This document shows positions 31,601 through 34,138 of a DNA stretch of 34,138 bases, piece by piece (the first letter of the stretch is position 1; each line of letters begins with the position of its first letter). Position numbers and translations under genes: made by a program. Source of the stretch: Elusimicrobiota bacterium (GTDB taxonomy: Bacteria; Elusimicrobiota; Elusimicrobia; UBA1565; JACRDR01); NCBI GenBank assembly GCA_016207565.1, contig JACQPK010000193.1:1-34138 (forward strand), given 5' to 3'. The notes beneath the pieces were generated by a model. That model was not told the DNA's origin. It saw only the letters and a list, made by a program, of their open reading frames with translations, and did not search any database.

Positions 31601-34138
31601 GATCGACTTCACGGGCGAGGAGACTCGCACCTTCATCATCGACGCCGCGGCTCCCACGCCGACCGTGACCTTCCCGGCGGGCCAGGCCTACCGGCGCAAC
31701 CAGCTCGGGACGCTGACCGGCAGCGTCTCGGACGCGGCTCCGGGCATCCTGGTGAACACCAACGTGCGCTTCCGCTTCGTGCGGGTGATGGACGGTTACG
31801 AGTGGGACGACACGATCGACGGCTTCGCGGCCCCCGCCTCCAATCCCGCCGGCCAGGACCTGGTGGCGACCCCCGCCGGCGGCAACAACTTCACCTATAC
31901 GAACACGGAGCTCGGTAACGACGCCGGTTTGGAAGACGGCCTCCTCTATCAGATCCGCTTGACGGGCGTCGATCAGGCGGGAAACAACGGGACCGTCAAC
32001 CAGCCGGCCGCCGGCTTCCGCTACGACGTGTCCTACCCGACCGCGACCATGACGACGCCGTTGCCGAACGTGATCATGAACCGGGTCGGACGGATCGTCG
32101 GCAACCATGCCGACCGCGATCCCAACGGCGCCAGCTCGAACTACGACCCCTCCGGGGTCACGCAGGTCAAGATCTTCGTCCAGAGCCAGCAGAACGGCGG
32201 CTTCTTCCAGGACGCGCCGACCGCCGGGTTCTTGAGCGGCACGCCCTTCGGCCTCCAGGCGACCGTGCACGAGACGTCGTTCACCTACAACAACCCCGAC
32301 CTCAACGCGGCGATGTCCGACGGCCGCTACACCCTCTATGTGCAGGCGGTCGACCGCGCCCTCAACGAGCAGTACAGCTTCGCGGCGGCGAACTCGTCGT
32401 TCACGATCCTCGTGGACAAGACGGGGCCCACGATCGGCCTCACCCAGCCGGCGCTCCCCGCCTACAACCAGGGGGCGATCGTCGCGGCGGGCATCGGCGG
32501 CAACGCGGACGATCCCTTGGTCCCCTTGGCCAACGGTACCTCGTCCGGCTTGTTGACGACGGGCGAGGGCATCGACGTGAACCTCTGGTACGTGGTCGGC
32601 GTCAGCAGCAACTACTGGAACGGGTCGAACTGGGTCCCCTCCTTCTCGACCCTCCCGGTCAACGGCGCCGCCGGCTGGACCCTGCTCGCCGCGCCGAACG
32701 CCGCGCAGTGGGCGGCGGCGGGGGACCAGACGTTTTTCGTCCGCGCCCGGGCCCACGACCGCACCGTGCTCGAGGACGGTAACGTCAGCGTGTCGAGCGG
32801 CAACGTGAGCGCGTTCACGCCGGACCGCTCGTTCATCGTCGACAACACGCCCCCGGTCTCGTCGCCGACGTGGCCGGTCAACGGCAGGTACGCGAACGCG
32901 ATCTCCTCCATCACCGGCACCGCGAACGCGGCGTTCTCGGGCCTGGCGTCGGTCGCGGTGAAGATCACGACGAACAACGCCACGGGCCCGTGGTGGGGAG
33001 GCGGGGGCTGGACCTTCGACGCGGGACAGTCCTGGCGGCCGGCGCAGGTGCTGAGCCAGACCACCTGGATCTACCCCGGGACGGCGGGCGACGCGCCCGC
33101 CGCCTTCGCGGCGGCGTTCCAGAACGACTACCGCTACCTCTTCTACACGCGCGCGACCGACAACGCGGCGAACCAGGAGAGCTCGCCGCCCGTCATCGCG
33201 ACGGACTTCGATACGACGCCTCCCATCATTACGATCGCGCGGCCGGCGGGACCGCCCTCGAACCCTGCGTACACCTCCAGCGACACCGTCGACACGACGC
33301 GCTGGATCAACCTGACGTCCGGCACGGTCAACGACCTCGGCACGTTCGCGTCGGGCGTGGGCACGGTGTGGGTCGCGGTCTCGTCGGGCGTGCTCGAGAA
33401 CCTGTGGTGGGACGCGACCTCGGGGCTGTTCACGCAGAGCCAGGCCAACATCCACTGGACCACGAACGTCTTCACGGGGGGCACGAGCTGGAGCACGGCG
33501 CCCGCGACCTTCCTCCACCAGGCCTGGCGCGACGGCGCCTCCTACCGCCTGCACGTCAAAGCCTGCGACGTGGCGGGGAACTGCGGCAACAACAACACCG
33601 CGCCGGGCCTTTCCGCCGCGGGCTGGAACCAGCTCTTCAAGTTCGACCTCAGCCGCCCGACGTCCACCGTCACGACGCCGGCCAACGGCGCCGACCAGCG
33701 GGCGATCGCGCAGCTCGCAGGCAACGCCTCCGACGCGAACGCCGCCGTCTCGCGCGTGTACGCGGCGGTGCAGCACACCGGCGGCGCGGGCGCGCAGCCG
33801 CTCGGCTGGTGGAACTGGGGCAGCGGCGCCTTCGACGCCGTCGGCAACCCGTCGCCGAACGAGCCGCCGGGCGTCTACTGGACGCTGGTCGCCTCCACGA
33901 CGCTCTTCGACCAGTTCACGATGAACTGGTCCACGCCGGCCCCGGCCAACATGTTCAAGTCCTCGGAGACCTACCGCGTCGTCGCGATGGCGGTCGACAA
34001 CGCGGGGAACTTCCAGGCGGGCCCGGATTTCGCGGGGGCCGGCTCGAGCTTCCGCGTCGACACGAGCTCGCCCGTCGCGAAGGTCACGGCGCCGGTCGGC
34101 AGCGTCCGGCTCGCGACCTTGGGCAGCCTGCTCGGGAC
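19674..34138 (+). CDS. Giant secreted repeat protein (WDG-repeat N-terminal region + tandem Ig-like modules), 3' end outside window
   Basis: GTG start overlapping HEAT gene TGA; signal-like LRSRSWKGLPVLAGLLLCAAFLRLARSWA; my frame reading found no stop to base 34138; repeated module pattern (D..xPTxxVTxPxxG...GTAxD...YWNGxxF...YxxxxRAxDxAGN). Confidence 0.9.
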   Translation, partial: MSLRSRSWKGLPVLAGLLLCAAFLRLARSWAATEAMVVYQEGLSALATRDLDTTNDVWGTVTQAEDFNSMPVWVRIAAAPVGSARPNEKVMVILDSNSVLKAMVFDGSTWGPPQILSTALTITRTHMRPYDVSYTGDYALVVYANGANTGSGSMAYQTWDGTSWSGESTSTNAPGTVCAARWVKLARHPTTWENALMVIDICNPAWVFFGRQTQQVPPIFAFNLPTGQEVTDANYEGADVAYEMLSGEILGVWDRPSASENDNELEYAHYNGTWSQGEFSNVTAANGDTARRVKLASRPGSDTIVVATYDNQNDLGTIQWNGTGETTFTTVRVETALRNTGIYNFDMAWEESGGQLVLAYTDSNNYLRYRTWGGSGDWGAESGNLATLATNAPIRSVVVFPDRGSDYVSIFGVTDELPTLPGGAVYGVHWDGNGISNGASGSDAPQLVTNYLSDWTHVPLAGAAGTLVYSDAGRRMTTRINNESDGSWQGEGVTQLLGGVRSSVLRSGTTREEKVLATLDVEGRLKVQVWTEAGGWSAPLELANGLAGVAAYRPFDVAYERKSGRAVIFYANSNIPRYNIWDGTTWLFGGTGAAMPTGAPAQSGTPWWIRAEANPDPNSDEIVVATLDNAATPDLRAYVWDGSSFISELLLEDTAEATAANNPITQVFDLAWESQSGRCMVIWGDNNSTTYPNTGEKMLRYRIWDTGPNTWGSETNTPDQDSDTPDIRWVRAVGDPRSNRIIMASSFWRSGPNTSLTLNSWNGSAWATATPGFYQEVVLNNLEPNFTPSTWERRPFDLGFEASGEQGLAVWSAANNDALQYRKFASASGSWDATTATGPNLISDPQVIRINADTITDEMYVLASNAQGMMYSTRWTGAAFDGPSTTLLGAVPLNEQYPRDGGPSSGFVRYEQFDASYHRDILKPVTTITAPTNNSHYNSLSTLSGSSNDPTPNASGLNLVELKLVRQSDGKCWTGTEAADDSDYVACGAGGVWFNAAGFTPWTKSITTQSNVFADGQTYVLTSRGTDKTGNVESATPSVTFVYDQTLPTGEIVAPKTIAGLDGYYSEAGIATVSGTANDLNPGDVNIIRLKLERVGDGQYYDGTNWNTYAPGSEPLLTPSPSNGTGLVNWSLNIEALNGSDSVYDDQETYRLYLRVTDKAGNDRATEDVVTFAIDETAPTITFEVPKPLTPGPLVGPSEEPVYRPFGFTAPPPPIDAYDGAAADNFVVAQIDVSIRNEISLNCWSHTNQAFNAACPPDPAGWFNANGTTDWTYTWPPATTNLDDSRLRLTVHARDAVDYEASETSVMYFRVDKTTPTIAMINPLDTAWKSTLTSIRGTAEDNARGYLEGVRVRIKRLYDNAYWNAGSWDTTPPDVNSANFVQAIDDRDGDTFLHTPDVTFRQTWTSPFTDTDWYKKPGGGFYTAADLSGTQFKLYITALDRARNRTGALQPHEQKFEADPAFPANLGGGYVTFNWDAIAPDTTLTSPVGATLGPGTPSFSGAATDAHADIDEVQYRLRRTDVGPNQYWTGAQQYPDGPDNTWVTVETWVTANYTGPGWNATDEPNYTATDSGRTYELTVRACDRAGDVARPCGDPLKEANVTTSFTGANQKTFTIDSTPPTLGIDDPAVDGESRNLANDGIGPALDPSGSAGDASGIATTEVQISKGCPGSCQYWNETTPGWQAGVFWNTTDLGGASWRFDFDHITLTDGLTYTVTPRATDTIGNQGVGAFKRFVWDVSPPTANVLFPSSGAAVSPNAVVGAWDKSVSGDAADPAPGQPNQAEIYIQDRTTGWYWDPVDAQFESSPLAPLWFAIADSPADLAWSATFNAVTWQTGVWYHVSARIRDLADNETGQSSPGNPGDGTVPLPIFYDTEKPVSRVSSIADGTYVNSLTNVSGTASDFGTGPRRGQVSKVFLHVYNVSQGQTYDWLVPEWDTGDLDLAAANPETVTNHWKEVSFVGQSSGTWSQSLTFLPSGFTYRITVRAKDWSGQIESAPVSVSFTYDAPAGSDFTNEMPRVTITAPANNLHTYSILTQLTGTAYDDVKVQSVSVMWRRFNANGTTDYWNGAAFTGTESWVAGPLVVPPGDSTSEAFTFNFPGADIFWLADTAHDVRGRAQDAAGNLTQFAFSTSTFVYDVSRPTATIGFPLPGGFVAETALSSGSAVDTGAGKIGQVQVRIQRNTDNRCLDMGVPPNGDWVLCAWPTYDFEKWNDATLSGNNPYTWTFSSAAWNSDGLGGQFTLNARAWDLVPRLGVTYSTVTFNADFQKPNSKVTLPEHSASYSSLPEVRGTAQDAGPAGIRRVWVSFRRNSDNKWFNQSNKTFDQDSGTSRPPGDSGSGSVGGNYWVSVDTDNANPVNWLATGSSTPTWQDGVSYTVLSAAEDRGGNVEDRPTTPAANSNRVTFSFVQPGPESGVTKPVAGGPLFKTGVVLQGTANDQTTLVEVQIKDVTDSQCWCDLPEVCAGGAGWKDEPCSFWVNVVGYVAQSPTWNFTMPADPSSQLHQYSIQSRSRRTIPAATESPKPARTFYLDDVAPVSNLTLPDTGFKNRLPLLAGNVTDDSTDPAPVGLANKTVYFRMQHENGNFWDPVGESFVAAGGIDCLTPGTTNGTCLVATPTGASSYEYTHARFTDGTAFTNDKQYTASLIARDYASNSPGAVSRSFRWDLDPPVAASTQPATAPTINSLGTLAGTASEDFSPVVVTSVSIRSLLDDKCFDGSFFTQTCPFWLSASGSGNATAGSGVWSRAAGGLTTLLGTYNTWYTILSRGIDEAGNHQTTFADNVSSRTFLFDSLAPFTQLTVPTDKDAGSTSGRYNSSELGTIASPLEGTAQDQNAPWDSGIRDVRFQLYYTQASENWYLRTDWTPIAFSSHVPLDNGGWVQRSVYDSGTKVWKFLPVIPWGYPVERVYTMKSRAEDASFTGTGAATGNFGNPVTDGVDVRDFIVDDTSPTVTLTAPAAAAVRELPSITGQVNADISGLDKVELKLARQDGKEWDGDSWETGPLGWLTASCPGCTTGLVAWSYSSVSGAFQDNNQYTISLRAKDLVGNTQTNADFTFKFDTSSPTLTIEFPSPKTPEPYYSNDSLSTRKSTFTWGNITDPGANASGVTQVWVAISSGLTGNDIWWNPASSAFDLGDNTAIEWSTQVYRYVGGTWEYTPGWTLKDGYRYSIFVKARDLAGNTTNYVLTPGQSGGAHTQVFHYDVTRPTATATTPANGSAYAALTQFQGSAADTGAGASDVSNVYLAVEHADGPTGQIGFWHWGNSAFTNSIVGQPSLDPDSFSPAWQQVASGPGAWTWPVPGGMFSSSNTYRVIVAAKDRASNRPSDAQAGGAGFGNYFRYDTESPSAKVTAPALAPRNPSTIGANITGTASDATSGASGIKTVQVLMKLNSPGFEAYWNGFTSGIFGTDWDQSASRRNNWRDVSAPLDSWTEALPPLPAGGQHDSRYYTIWVRTTDYANNVLATPSDVQLDANQNSDGSGAWRFIYDATPPTSVSTGPARYLAAAPFALAGNSSDAFPGRQPSGVNEVKLRLKRSDGLYWNFDDAWGGETWAGVLSAVDPWSMPVPVVQFADGYEYYVNSWAKDASANGETDLSTWTFTLDQTRPVSRVGVPAHNGFLGAVTQITGTADDRYCQWNAPFTCPGAGGRNFESGIAPSSVTVALMRYSDEKYWNGADFASNVPVWSTASFVGQSSGTWTYNLSAGALVDGSSYTASSRVVWDRAGNVETLITTNTFTMDNQAPVSLATAPTGAVSQMNALFGTARDPLIGQLDVVLLKIHHVSGPGSRAVWNGTGWTPGDDDIWVGTGTIGGLVEQTTYTWTFNQAVTWRSNANYEIKTRARDRAGNLSPIPPVPELTFTISGPQSGITGPGAGEPHFQPANLGAITGTAVNASTAAVRIIDAGPDRVLDDGNDDLVWTGAVWASTSPWPAICAADLCYIGASGYNGAPNPNTWSFAFPTASWTPGRRYRVQAKAINPPDGEIDFTGEETRTFIIDAAAPTPTVTFPAGQAYRRNQLGTLTGSVSDAAPGILVNTNVRFRFVRVMDGYEWDDTIDGFAAPASNPAGQDLVATPAGGNNFTYTNTELGNDAGLEDGLLYQIRLTGVDQAGNNGTVNQPAAGFRYDVSYPTATMTTPLPNVIMNRVGRIVGNHADRDPNGASSNYDPSGVTQVKIFVQSQQNGGFFQDAPTAGFLSGTPFGLQATVHETSFTYNNPDLNAAMSDGRYTLYVQAVDRALNEQYSFAAANSSFTILVDKTGPTIGLTQPALPAYNQGAIVAAGIGGNADDPLVPLANGTSSGLLTTGEGIDVNLWYVVGVSSNYWNGSNWVPSFSTLPVNGAAGWTLLAAPNAAQWAAAGDQTFFVRARAHDRTVLEDGNVSVSSGNVSAFTPDRSFIVDNTPPVSSPTWPVNGRYANAISSITGTANAAFSGLASVAVKITTNNATGPWWGGGGWTFDAGQSWRPAQVLSQTTWIYPGTAGDAPAAFAAAFQNDYRYLFYTRATDNAANQESSPPVIATDFDTTPPIITIARPAGPPSNPAYTSSDTVDTTRWINLTSGTVNDLGTFASGVGTVWVAVSSGVLENLWWDATSGLFTQSQANIHWTTNVFTGGTSWSTAPATFLHQAWRDGASYRLHVKACDVAGNCGNNNTAPGLSAAGWNQLFKFDLSRPTSTVTTPANGADQRAIAQLAGNASDANAAVSRVYAAVQHTGGAGAQPLGWWNWGSGAFDAVGNPSPNEPPGVYWTLVASTTLFDQFTMNWSTPAPANMFKSSETYRVVAMAVDNAGNFQAGPDFAGAGSSFRVDTSSPVAKVTAPVGSVRLATLGSLLG

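Noticed and set aside
19646-32556. Many + strand ORFs overlapping the giant gene in other frames (e.g. 19646-21352, 25103-27082)
   Set aside because: Out-of-frame readings of the same coding DNA; the frame at 19674 gives coherent Ig-like repeats.
26349-33776. 1213-aa and 1111-aa antisense ORFs (26349-29990, 30441-33776)
   Set aside because: Same codon-bias artefact opposite the Ig-like modules; low-complexity Arg/Val/Gly composition.
22440-34138. CRISPR-like or short-DNA-repeat interpretation of the repetitive right half
   Set aside because: Repeats are diverged protein modules of roughly 110-150 aa, not short identical repeats with unique spacers.

Overview
GC-rich bacterial window (taxon not determinable from this alone), with almost all coding on the + strand in tightly packed, often overlapping (ATGA/GTGA) genes. 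Left to right: the 3' end of a Pro/Ala-rich protein; a DnaA-like AAA+ ATPase with a long Pro-rich N-terminal region and no visible DnaA DNA-binding domain; a GAF sensor histidine kinase; a lipoprotein cluster (LPP20-like, FlgT-like, DUF799/GNA1162-like, CsgG); comM/yifB; LysM and TPR proteins; an XRE regulator; dprA; topA; a XerC-type recombinase; a UBA-like N-terminal protein; and purA. After purA comes the most interesting region: a sigma70-like promoter overlapped by a perfect dyad, a c-di-GMP-I (GEMM-I) riboswitch aptamer and a strong intrinsic terminator. These lead a small secreted/membrane protein, a HEAT-repeat protein and a giant secreted ORF. The giant ORF starts at 19674 and stays open to the window end (>4,820 codons). 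It is missing from the supplied ORF track because its stop is outside the window. It has an N-terminal WDG-type repeat region (propeller-like by inference) followed by about 29 complete Ig-like modules plus one partial. By hand alignment these show an 11-module (~4.35 kb) higher-order periodicity. Two long inverted repeats (8231-8375 and 16707-16749) lie in otherwise unexplained intergenic DNA. All readings are by eye; no database search was run.
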